DNA of 23,861 nt. Source: Desulfobacteraceae bacterium UBA2230 (GTDB taxonomy: Bacteria > Desulfobacterota > Desulfobacteria > Desulfobacterales > Desulfosarcinaceae). Positions 17,333 through 23,861 of this stretch are shown piece after piece (positions within the stretch are counted from its first letter, which is position 1; every line of letters starts with the position of its first letter). The notes beneath the pieces are model-generated. The model did no database searches and was not told the origin of the DNA. It saw only the letters and a program-made list of their open reading frames with translations. A program made the position numbers and the translations under genes. The DNA is taken from positions 4,006-27,866 of the forward strand of contig DDYQ01000213.1 in assembly GCA_002348005.1 (NCBI GenBank), written 5' to 3'.

Positions 17333-17366
17333 GACCTGACGTAGATTTACGGACCTGACATAGATT
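17333..17366 (+). repeat. tandem direct repeat just upstream of the phosphatase/kinase cluster
   Basis: GACCTGACGTAGATT (17333-17347) and GACCTGACATAGATT (17352-17366) match at 14 of 15 bases with a period of 19. The second copy ends just before the GGAAGGAG ribosome-binding site. It could be a tandem operator for a dimeric activator, or a leader element. I do not recognise the motif. Confidence 0.5.
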
Positions 17367-17383
17367 CAGGAAGGAGCGTGCAA

Positions 17384-17677
17384 ATGAATCCCAAAAAACT
17401 CATCATGCAGTTTCTCAGACAAAAAACCCATGAACTTGCCGCGGGAGAGCACACCGAGGACACTGAAAAGCTGCATAGGATCGTGGATGGGATGGGTACG
17501 GGCACTGCCCTGCTCGTGATCGAGCATCAGCTTTACGGCCAGATCGGCAATCATCGGAAGATCGATGGATTGGAAAACAAGGGGCGCTACTACACCGCCA
17601 AAATCGTTGAGCATGATGGCGCCGTCATCCAGCGATTGATCGTGGATAAACAGACCGGTATCGTCCGCTTTGTATAG
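17384..17677 (+). CDS. hypothetical protein, 97 residues, first gene of a phosphatase/kinase cluster
   Basis: The ATG at 17384 has GGAAGGAG seven bases upstream; the in-frame GTG at 17378 is too close to that site. The protein is soluble, with no signal peptide or membrane helix. A basic helical N-terminus (KKLIMQFLRQKTHELA) is followed by GMGTGTALLVIEHQLYGQIG and a β-rich end with KGRYYTAKIVEHDGAVIQRL and VDKQTGIVRFV. This resembles a small two-layer α/β or β-barrel fold, but I recognise no family. It ends 53 bp before the PP2C gene on the same strand and is probably co-transcribed with it. Confidence 0.65.
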   Translation: MNPKKLIMQFLRQKTHELAAGEHTEDTEKLHRIVDGMGTGTALLVIEHQLYGQIGNHRKIDGLENKGRYYTAKIVEHDGAVIQRLIVDKQTGIVRFV

Positions 17678-17730
17678 TGACACCGTGTTGATCTGGAAAC
17701 CCCATGGCAAAGCGGAGAGAAGCATTTAAC

Positions 17731-18591
17731 ATGTTACAACCCGTAACATACACATTCACCTACGCGGCCGAAACCCATATCGGGCGCCGGGCGCGCAATG
17801 AAGACGCGGTGCGGATACCCTCCAGCGAGAACGATCTGCTCTTCGCCATCGCCGATGGGCTGGGCGGTCACAGCGGGGGCGACCTGGCCAGCCGCCTGGC
17901 GTGTCAAGGATTGACCCGGTACGATCAAGATCGTACAGCCGAACCGTCCGCCTTGCATCCTGAATCCGTCAGCCGGCGCCTGGTCGCCACTGTATTGAGA
18001 ATCGACAAGCTGATCCGTCTGCACGGACGCAACGATGCGGCTTTGGCGGACATGGGCACCACCCTTTCCTGCCTGGTCCTGGCGCAGGGTCAAAGCATTA
18101 TCGCACACGTGGGTGACAGCCGCATCTACCGGCTGCGGCGCGGTCATTTAACGTGTCTGACGACAGACCACACGTTTGTACAGGACATGATTTTTGAAGG
18201 TCAGGTGGACCCCGAAAGGGCCGCTTCTCATCCACTGCGCCATCTTCTGACACGATCCGTCGGGACCCCCGAACCTCTGGAATGGGTCGATACCCGTATC
18301 GATGACGTATTCCGCGGGGACCGGTTTTTATTGAGCACCGACGGCCTGCATACCGCACTTTCCGCAGAGCGACTGGCAGCGGTTCTGGGCAAACCATGGA
18401 ACCCTCAAAGAGTCGCTGCCCGGCTGGTATCCGAAGCGTTGCAAGCCGGTGCCAACGACAATATCAGTGCTATCGTGATCTTCGTATCGGAGTCCGGCTC
18501 GCCAGCATCCTTCGCAGGTCATGATCCGATTGGATGGAACGCCGATGAATATGCCGGAAAAAAAACTATTGGACACCGGAAGTGTCATTGA
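17731..18591 (+). CDS. PP2C-family serine/threonine protein phosphatase
   Basis: A 286-residue protein. All PP2C motifs are in order: RARNEDAV (metal-binding Asp), FAIADGLGGHSGGD, MGTTLSCLVL, IIAHVGDSRIYRLR, LTTDHTFV, HLLTRSVG, FLLSTDGLHTAL and GANDNISAIVI. It is soluble and should remove phosphate from Ser/Thr using two Mn or Mg ions. I prefer the ATG at 17731, which has GGAG-type bases upstream; the in-frame ATG at 17704 has a poorer site, so the start is uncertain by nine codons. Its end overlaps the start of the Hanks-type kinase by 47 bp, the usual kinase/phosphatase pairing. Confidence 0.88.
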   Translation: MLQPVTYTFTYAAETHIGRRARNEDAVRIPSSENDLLFAIADGLGGHSGGDLASRLACQGLTRYDQDRTAEPSALHPESVSRRLVATVLRIDKLIRLHGRNDAALADMGTTLSCLVLAQGQSIIAHVGDSRIYRLRRGHLTCLTTDHTFVQDMIFEGQVDPERAASHPLRHLLTRSVGTPEPLEWVDTRIDDVFRGDRFLLSTDGLHTALSAERLAAVLGKPWNPQRVAARLVSEALQAGANDNISAIVIFVSESGSPASFAGHDPIGWNADEYAGKKTIGHRKCH

Positions 18592-19414
18592 TGACAAGTG
18601 GATCCTGATCGAACCGATCGGCAAGGGAGGTATGGGAGAGGTCTACCGGGCCCACCAGCTTAACCTGAACCGGGACGTGGCGATAAAGGTTATCTGTTCG
18701 TCGATGCTGCAGGATGTCGAACCGGATTCGGTTGAAGCCGACGCGGCCCTGCAGCGGTTCAAGCGTGAAGTCCAGACCATGGCGCAGGTACGCCATCCCT
18801 ACATTCTGCAGATATTCGATTATGGCACCACCTCTGCAACGAGAGAGGGCCGGACCGCTACATTCGACTACATTGCCATGGAGTACGTGCCGGGCAATAC
18901 CTTCCGGTTCACCATGTCCGAGCAAGGCTTTGACACCGAGACAAAGTTATTGGTCGACTGGCTCCGGCGCTATTTCATGCCCGTGCTGGAAGGTGTTGAA
19001 GCGATCCACGCGAACGGCATTGTGCACCGCGACTTGAAACCGGAAAATATCCTGATGGACGGCGATACGCCCAAAATCGCCGATTTCGGCCTGGCGCGTT
19101 CGATTCAGATATGCGCGGTCTCCAATTCTTGGGATGTTAAAGGCACATGGGCCTATATGGCTCCCGAGCAGTTCGAGGACTTTCGAAAAGCAGGCCCTGA
19201 AGCGGATATTTATTCCCTGGGCAAGATATTGTTCGAGGCCGTCTCCGGCAAAATGGATCCCAAAACCGTGCCCTTCAAGGCTGCTGCTTTGCAGTCTACC
19301 GAAACCCCGTTACTCAAACAGTTGGGCGGGATCATCCGCAAGGCGACCCATGTCCTCGCCTGCCGGTTTTCTGAATCCGATTGCTGCAGACGCCCCGGCG
19401 AATGTGGAAGCTGA
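18545..19414 (+). CDS. Hanks-type serine/threonine protein kinase, C-terminus disrupted
   Basis: The kinase domain has all catalytic motifs: glycine loop IGKGGMGEVYRAHQ, VAIKV lysine, HRDLKPENILM, DFGLA, and GTWAYMAPEQF. It should be active up to the C-lobe. Near residue 275 the expected IIRKATxxxPxxRFxS block is followed by CRFSESDCCRRPGECGS and a stop, a cysteine-rich end unlike the rest. A sensible-looking sequence continues in another frame to 19574 (see that entry). So the gene probably lost sequence and frame at 19.33-19.41 kb. No membrane helix or PASTA domain is present. I chose the ATG at 18545, overlapping the phosphatase gene; 18521 and 18551 are alternatives. Confidence 0.82.
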   Translation: MNMPEKKLLDTGSVIDDKWILIEPIGKGGMGEVYRAHQLNLNRDVAIKVICSSMLQDVEPDSVEADAALQRFKREVQTMAQVRHPYILQIFDYGTTSATREGRTATFDYIAMEYVPGNTFRFTMSEQGFDTETKLLVDWLRRYFMPVLEGVEAIHANGIVHRDLKPENILMDGDTPKIADFGLARSIQICAVSNSWDVKGTWAYMAPEQFEDFRKAGPEADIYSLGKILFEAVSGKMDPKTVPFKAAALQSTETPLLKQLGGIIRKATHVLACRFSESDCCRRPGECGS

Positions 19415-19574
19415 CTTCACACTGAAAGAATGGGTATCTGATGGCGGTGTCGATGCTGAACTTGTCGCTGCGGCCGATCCTTCCATGCCGACCAGCCGCC
19501 AAGCGCCGGTGCGATTCTATCCTTGGGAAGGATTTCCGGATGTTGGGTTCCGTACGGTGGTCGACCTTGAATGA
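19350..19574 (+). pseudogene. out-of-frame remnant of the kinase's C-terminal region, possibly FGE-sulfatase-like
   Basis: In the frame one base ahead of the kinase, 74 codons run without a stop to TGA at 19572-19574. The end, RFYPWEGFPDVGFRTVVDLE, resembles the last strand of formylglycine-generating-enzyme (SUMF1/FGE-sulfatase) domains, which typically finish '..GFRxV'. Bacterial kinases fused to such domains are known. The core of that domain is absent, so a large deletion plus a frameshift is the simplest reading. An alternative is that this is an unrelated C-terminal tail after a single-base frameshift or sequencing error. Confidence in coding origin is moderate; confidence in the domain name is low. 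Confidence 0.45.
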
Positions 19575-19609
19575 ACCTGTAGGGTTTTAAAAAACCATGC
19601 CCAACAGCT

Positions 19610-20971
19610 TCAATTGATGCCATACTCTTTCAATTTGAGCTGAAGCGTACGGCGGCTGATTCCCAGCTCCCGCGCCGCGTGGGTGCGGTTGCCTCCTGTT
19701 CTTTCGAGCGTCTTCAGGATCATCTGTTTTTCCGCATCCCTCAAGGTGGCCGGTTCGGGTACGGCAAGTGCGGACCGGTCGTCATCCCTGAGATGCGACT
19801 GCAGCGGCGTGGGAAGTTCGGCGGCGGCGATCGTGTCACCCCGGGTGAGAATCACGGCACGTTCGATAACGTTCTCCAGTTCGCGCACATTGCCGGGCCA
19901 GTCATAACGCATCAGCAGATCAAGCGCCCGGGGCGCAAAACCTTTGATCAGACGATGATTTTTCTTGGTGTAGAGTTTGAGGAAGTGATCGGCAAGCAGA
20001 GGGATGTCTTCACGCCGGTCGCGCAGGGCAGGCACGGTGACCTGCACCACATTGAGGCGATAATATAAATCCTCGCGAAACCTGCCTTCGGCCATTGCCG
20101 CTTGCAGATCCTGGTTGGTGGCCGCAATAATGCGCACGTCCGTCTTGATCGTCCGGTCCCCGCCGACCGGCTGAAATTCTCTTTCCTGCAGCACCCGCAG
20201 GATTTTGGCCTGCGTCGCGGGGCTCATTTCACCGATTTCATCCAGAAACAGCGACCCCTGATCGGCCGCCAGGAACCGACCTTGCTTGCGGGCCACCGCG
20301 CCGGTGAAAGCCCCTTTTTCATGCCCGAACAACTCGCTTTCCAGCAGCGTCTCCGGCAGGGCCGCGCAATTGAGTTTAATGAAGGCACGATCGCGGTGCA
20401 GGCTGTTCTGGTGGATGGCGTTGGCCACCAATTCCTTGCCGGTGCCGCTTTCCCCATTGATCAGCACGGTGGCTTCAGACGGCGCCACCAGCGCCAGTGT
20501 TTCGAACATTGAAACCATGGCCCTGCTGCGGCCGATGATTTCCGAAAAATGGAAGCGGTCGCCCAGCCGTTCCCTGAGATACGCATTCTCCTGTTCCAGG
20601 TGTTTGTGATGGAGGACCTTGGCGATCAGGATTTTCAACTCCTCGATATCGACGGGTTTGGTCAGGTAATCCGCGGCGCCGGCTTTCAGGGCGCCCACCG
20701 CCGTTCCCACCGAAGCGTAGGCGGTCATCATGATGACGGGAATGCCGGGGCTGATCTCTCTGATGCGCTGCTGGGCCTGCAACCCATCCATCCTGGGCAT
20801 GCGCAGATCCATCAGGATCAGGTCATAGAAATTGGATTCGACGGCTGCCACGGCGGCTTGGCCGTCCGGCGCCTGCGTGGTTCTGTAGCCCTCGTCGGAC
20901 AGAACCGCATTGAGCATCCGGCGGTGGGCGGCGTCATCGTCGACGATTAAGATTTTTGAATCCTTCTTCAT
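19610..20971 (-). CDS. NtrC-class σ54 response regulator (ZraR/HydG-like)
   Basis: A 453-residue regulator. The receiver (residues 5-120) has the acidic patch IVDDD, phospho-acceptor Asp55 (LILMDLRMP) and Lys105 (YLTKP). The AAA+ domain has Walker A GESGTGKE (173-180), the σ54-contact loop GAFTGA (220-225), Walker B-type SLFLDEIGEM, and the RLNVVQVTVPALRDRREDIPLL sensor region. The C-terminus is a Fis-type HTH (NRTHAARELGISRRTLQLKLKEYG). It therefore activates σ54 promoters, two of which are found at 16701 and 22949. It is four bases downstream of its probable sensor kinase on the same strand. Confidence 0.94.
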   Translation of the reverse strand: MKKDSKILIVDDDAAHRRMLNAVLSDEGYRTTQAPDGQAAVAAVESNFYDLILMDLRMPRMDGLQAQQRIREISPGIPVIMMTAYASVGTAVGALKAGAADYLTKPVDIEELKILIAKVLHHKHLEQENAYLRERLGDRFHFSEIIGRSRAMVSMFETLALVAPSEATVLINGESGTGKELVANAIHQNSLHRDRAFIKLNCAALPETLLESELFGHEKGAFTGAVARKQGRFLAADQGSLFLDEIGEMSPATQAKILRVLQEREFQPVGGDRTIKTDVRIIAATNQDLQAAMAEGRFREDLYYRLNVVQVTVPALRDRREDIPLLADHFLKLYTKKNHRLIKGFAPRALDLLMRYDWPGNVRELENVIERAVILTRGDTIAAAELPTPLQSHLRDDDRSALAVPEPATLRDAEKQMILKTLERTGGNRTHAARELGISRRTLQLKLKEYGIN

Positions 20972-20975
20972 TTCT

Positions 20976-22742
20976 TCAGCCCTGATTGCGCGTGCACGGC
21001 GCTTTGCCCTTTACCAGCCAGGGCAGTCGGATGACGAACCGGCTGCCGCGATCACTCGGGGGGAGCGGGCTGACGACAGTCACCTGACCATCATGATTTT
21101 CGACAATATTGCGCACAATGGCCAGCCCCAGGCCGGTCCCTTTCTCGCGGGTGGTAAAAAACGGTTCAAATATCTTTTCCTGGAGTCGGGGATCGATGCC
21201 CGGTCCGTCATCTTCAACCCACAATCGATACGCCTGGCTGAGGGCATCGTCCTCGATCGCCACCTGAATGGTGCCGTTGCGCTCGATGGATTGCACGGCG
21301 TTGAGCAGCAAGTTCAGCAGGGCCTGGGTGACCTGATTGCCGTCCGCGCAGATGGTGGGGTTTTTCAGTTCGATGCGGCTTTCGATCCGGATGTTGCGGT
21401 CTTCGGCATCCGCACGTACCAGGCGGATTGCATGCGCAATCAGTCGACTGACATCGACGGGTTCCAGGTTGGCCGCCATGGGGCGCGCGAAGGTCAGCAG
21501 ATCGTTCACCACGGCATTGATCCTGTCGACTTCATGAATCATGATCTGCGTGTATTCCTTCTCGTCAGTGCCGTCCGCACAGCGTTTATGTAAAAACTGG
21601 GCGAAGCCCTTGATGGAACTGAGCGGGTTCCGAATTTCATGAGCGACGTTCGCGGCAAGTTCGCCCACTGCCGCAAGCTTTTCCGCACGGCGCACCTTGG
21701 ACTCCAACACTTTGATCTCACTCAAGTCGCGCAGCAGGATAACCGCCCCGCGGTTGCCGGCGTCCTGGCCGCCGAGCGGCGAAACGCTGAGCGCCAGGGA
21801 CCGGGCGCGGCCGGCGGCCGTGCTGTAGACGATTTCTTTCTCCAGGACGGAACGGCCGGTGGAAAGCGTCTCCGCTATTCCGGTTGCCCCGAAATCGAGG
21901 ATGCGGGACAACGGCTTGTCCTGCAAAGCGGCGGCGGGAATATCGAGCAGCTCCAATGCCGGTTTGTTGTACGATTGGATCGTGCCGGTCGAATCGATGC
22001 TGATCAGTCCGGTGGCCAGGCTGGCAACCACCTGGCGCGTGTACTCCTCTGTCTGCTGAAGCGTGCGGTTGACCCGGTAGTATTTTTGGATGACAAAGGT
22101 GAAAAACAAGGCGCTCGAACCCAGGGCGGCAACGATCACGGCCATGATGGCGGCATGGTGCAAATCAGCCGTATGCGCCTCGGTGACCGGCTTCATTTCC
22201 ATTCCAAGCACCATGACTCCGCCCGACAGCGCCGGCTCCGGATAGGAAGGCCGTCGACTCCCGGAGGAAAAGGGTTCGATCCTACTGAACGCCAGTGGAT
22301 CGATCGACTTGGCCATTTCGTAGATTTCGTTGCCGTCGCCAAGCCGGCGAATGCGGACCTGCAAAGGCGTGCCCGGTTCGAGGCGGATATCCCCGATGTC
22401 CGGGGCTGGCAATCGATAGGATTGCGATGCGGCGTGATTCAGGACTGCGCCGTCGCGGTCAAGCAGGTATACGTACGCAACATCGGCCGGGGCGGCCAGT
22501 TCGGCAATCAAGTGATCAAGGGCTTCCGCATTCCACCATCCCATGGTCAGCCCGATGCGCATGGAGGTCTCGAATCCTTTGACAAGGTTCAGCCCGTGCC
22601 GCTGCACCAGTTGAAGCGCGACCTGTTTCTGCTGGTTCAGATTGCCGTAAGTGGAAATGCTGATGAAAACCAGCAGGGCTAGCACAACCGCCATGATAAA
22701 CAGCGCCGGCAGATAGAGTTTTTTGTGGGTCGTAAATTCCAT
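20976..22742 (-). CDS. sensor histidine kinase (ZraS-like), partner of the σ54 regulator
   Basis: A 588-residue membrane kinase. I chose the ATG at 22742, which has AAGGTG upstream; an in-frame GTG at 22766 has none. TM1 (about 10-32) and TM2 (196-220) enclose a periplasmic sensor of about 160 residues. The VMVLGMEMKPVTEAHTADL segment before TM2 is characteristic of ZraS-type sensors. A PAS domain (about 235-345, GLISIDSTGTIQSYN) is followed by HisKA with AHEIRNPLSSIKG (His368), and an ATPase with LLNLLLNAVQS, EDDGPGI and KGTGLGLAIV. It starts the operon with the regulator gene and diverges from small protein B, the same layout as E. coli zraSR and zraP. The signal it senses is unknown. Confidence 0.92.
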   Translation of the reverse strand: MEFTTHKKLYLPALFIMAVVLALLVFISISTYGNLNQQKQVALQLVQRHGLNLVKGFETSMRIGLTMGWWNAEALDHLIAELAAPADVAYVYLLDRDGAVLNHAASQSYRLPAPDIGDIRLEPGTPLQVRIRRLGDGNEIYEMAKSIDPLAFSRIEPFSSGSRRPSYPEPALSGGVMVLGMEMKPVTEAHTADLHHAAIMAVIVAALGSSALFFTFVIQKYYRVNRTLQQTEEYTRQVVASLATGLISIDSTGTIQSYNKPALELLDIPAAALQDKPLSRILDFGATGIAETLSTGRSVLEKEIVYSTAAGRARSLALSVSPLGGQDAGNRGAVILLRDLSEIKVLESKVRRAEKLAAVGELAANVAHEIRNPLSSIKGFAQFLHKRCADGTDEKEYTQIMIHEVDRINAVVNDLLTFARPMAANLEPVDVSRLIAHAIRLVRADAEDRNIRIESRIELKNPTICADGNQVTQALLNLLLNAVQSIERNGTIQVAIEDDALSQAYRLWVEDDGPGIDPRLQEKIFEPFFTTREKGTGLGLAIVRNIVENHDGQVTVVSPLPPSDRGSRFVIRLPWLVKGKAPCTRNQG

Positions 22743-22805
22743 GTCCACACCTTGAACGCGTTTCACCCAATGTGGTCGACGGACGGCTGGACAGTCAAGG
22801 GGGTT

Positions 22806-22844
22806 GCGAAAAATCTTATCACTCTTGTGCGCAGATTTTACGCG
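22806..22844 (+). promoter_or_regulatory. candidate upstream activator sites for the σ54 promoter of protein B
   Basis: GCGAAAAATCT (22806-22816) and AGATTTTACGC (22833-22843) form an inverted repeat matching at 10 of 11 positions. The 17-mer at 22828-22844 shares 12 of 17 bases with 16567-16583 upstream of protein A. It is about 105 bp before the -24 element. Because the region is divergent, the same sites could also control the sensor kinase operon. A further TTGAA-N10-TTCAA repeat lies at 22895-22914. Confidence 0.42.
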
Positions 22845-22948
22845 GTCCTTCCAGTCCGAATGGTGTCAAAGTCGGTGTCCCCGGCGCAATGGTCTTGAAA
22901 AATAATTAATTCAATTTGTTACGTTTATAAGAGGCACTATCCGTCAGT

Positions 22949-22964
22949 TGGCACGCCAGTTGCT
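22949..22964 (+). promoter_or_regulatory. σ54 (-24/-12) promoter for small secreted protein B
   Basis: TGGCACG-CCAG-TTGCT matches the full σ54 consensus TGGCACG-N4-TTGCW, with GG (22950-22951) and GC (22962-22963) ten bases apart. Transcription would begin near 22975, with a leader of about 66 bases to the ATG at 23041. No matching element was found on the opposite strand for the sensor kinase. Confidence 0.85.
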
Positions 22965-23040
22965 GTAACCATGTTCAACCGGCCTGTTCAGGGGATTGCA
23001 ATCTCGTCCAGGTCATACTCACGATCGAAAGGAATCGAAA

Positions 23041-23418
23041 ATGAAACTTCACCTGCTGGTTACCTTAAGCGTTCTTGGCGTATCCCTGTTGTTCGGCCAG
23101 GCGATGGCCGCCGGTCCGGATAACGGCTATTCTTTGATCGACAAGACGATTCAAAGCTCAACCGAGCGCGGCCTGACCGACACCACCATGGGAAGCCGGA
23201 CTGCGGAAACTCGGGATGTGCGCAGTTATTTCGGCTCGGGGTCCGGAAGTGACCTTCACAGAACCATCGAAAGCTCGAAAGAGCGTGGCCTTCGCCCGGC
23301 GGCCTTTGCCGAGCGCGACAGAGCCCGGGACGTACGCCCGTATTTCGGGGATGCAGAAAACAGGTTCGACATTCAAGCAACCATTGAAAGCTCAAGAGAG
23401 AATGGTGGACGGTACTAA
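23041..23418 (+). CDS. small secreted repeat protein, copy B (unknown family)
   Basis: A 125-residue paralogue of copy A. The ATG at 23041 follows GAAAGGAATCGAAA, nearly the same leader as copy A; an in-frame start at 22996 has no ribosome site. A signal peptide (residues 1-23, ending QAMA) is followed by repeat units: LIDKTIQSSTERG ... RDVRSYFG, LHRTIESSKERG ... RDVRPYFG, and a final half unit IQATIESSRENGG. There are no cysteines. The nucleotide match to copy A is highest over the first 50 bases, covering leader and signal peptide. It is transcribed from a consensus σ54 promoter and diverges from the ZraS-like kinase gene, in the place ZraP holds in E. coli. It shares no visible ZraP motif. 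The function is unknown; an induced envelope-stress role is inferred from layout. Confidence 0.85.
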   Translation: MKLHLLVTLSVLGVSLLFGQAMAAGPDNGYSLIDKTIQSSTERGLTDTTMGSRTAETRDVRSYFGSGSGSDLHRTIESSKERGLRPAAFAERDRARDVRPYFGDAENRFDIQATIESSRENGGRY

Positions 23419-23489
23419 TGACCCCTGGTGGCCAGGGCGCAATCCCTGGCCAGCCGAATAAGCCAAATGCCTGCCTTCATACAGGCTAA

Positions 23490-23524
23490 AGGCCGGCGGA
23501 ATACAATGATCCGCCGGCCTTTTA
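23490..23524 (+). terminator. intrinsic terminator after protein B
   Basis: An 11-bp perfect stem, AGGCCGGCGGA/TCCGCCGGCCT, with a 9-base loop is followed by TTTAT. It is nearly identical in stem to the terminator of copy A, implying the whole transcription unit was duplicated. It also separates this gene from the convergent HD-GYP gene. Confidence 0.85.
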
Positions 23525-23601
23525 TCATTTCGGGCCGTCCATTGCCGGCTGCTTTTGAGGTTCGACCAACGGGCCAGTCTGCCCAGTAGCGTCAGTCGCC
23601 G

Positions 23602-23861
23602 TCAGGGATGATCCGGATACGCCGCGTTCAGGGCAATGAACTGCGCACTGTTCTCCAGAAGGATATCGGTCAACTGCGGATCGAACTGCGTTCCGCGCTT
23701 TTGCCGAATGTACTCCAGCACCGCATCGGGCTGCCAGGCCGGCTTGTAGACCCGCCGGTGCAGCAGCGCATCGAAAACATCGGCCAGGGCGACGATGCGC
23801 CCGAAAATATGAATCTGATCGCCCTTGAGCCCGCGCGGATAGCCGCTGCCGTCCCAGCGCT
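23602..23861 (-). CDS. HD-GYP domain protein, C-terminal part (cut by window edge)
   Basis: Eighty-five residues end at TGA (23602-23604); the start lies beyond the window. The visible part begins RWDGSGYPRGLKGDQI, the GYP half of the HD-GYP motif, and continues GRIVALADVFDALLHRRVYKP and RGTQFDPQLTDILLEN, the usual end of the domain. It is related to, but clearly diverged from, the HD-GYP protein at 15358-16350. Upstream domains, such as a receiver, cannot be seen. It converges on small protein B. Confidence 0.88.
   Translation of the reverse strand, partial: RWDGSGYPRGLKGDQIHIFGRIVALADVFDALLHRRVYKPAWQPDAVLEYIRQKRGTQFDPQLTDILLENSAQFIALNAAYPDHP

Noticed and set aside
22767..22980. σ54 or σ70 promoter for the sensor kinase operon on the minus strand
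   Set aside because: No GG-N10-GC element with consensus flanks was found. TTGACA and TAAAAT occur, but 23 bases apart, which is too far.

Overview
The window is about 60% GC and almost fully coding. Gene content (σ54-linked two-component system, PAS-rich histidine kinases, HD-GYP proteins, Hanks-type kinase/PP2C pair, CusA-type efflux, SagB/ThcOx dehydrogenase, hemerythrin) suggests a free-living Gram-negative environmental bacterium. Desulfobacterota is my best guess; this is inference from style, as no marker gene is present. No rRNA, tRNA, CRISPR array, intact transposon or phage gene was seen.

Layout. 1-181: start of a BrkB/YihY membrane protein on the minus strand. 440-3758: a tight plus-strand run of hemerythrin, polysaccharide pyruvyl transferase-like protein and FAD-dependent oxidoreductase. 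4046-6913: a large membrane hybrid histidine kinase (8 TM, two PAS, HisKA_3, HATPase, receiver). 6957-15068, minus strand: a copper/silver-type RND efflux cluster read as TolC-like protein, CusB, CusA and a small periplasmic protein, with a SagB/ThcOx-type double nitroreductase after it. 15358-16350: a membrane HD-GYP protein whose start I place at a GTG with a strong Shine-Dalgarno. 16774-17145: a small secreted repeat protein (copy A). 17384-19574: a 97-residue unknown, a PP2C phosphatase and a Hanks-type kinase whose 3' end is frameshifted or deleted. 19610-22742, minus strand: a ZraS/ZraR-like sensor kinase and σ54 activator. 23041-23418: a second small secreted repeat protein (copy B), divergent from the sensor kinase. 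23602-23861: the end of another HD-GYP gene.

The most interesting part is 16.5-23.5 kb. Copies A and B are paralogous exported proteins built of about 2.5 units of a roughly 40-residue repeat that I do not recognise. Each has a near-consensus σ54 (-24/-12) promoter, a similar upstream inverted element at enhancer distance, and a closely similar GC-rich terminator. Copy B is divergent from the ZraSR-like operon, the same arrangement as E. coli zraP/zraSR, although the protein does not resemble ZraP. I propose an envelope-stress regulon in which the two-component system switches on both proteins. This is inference from motif and layout.
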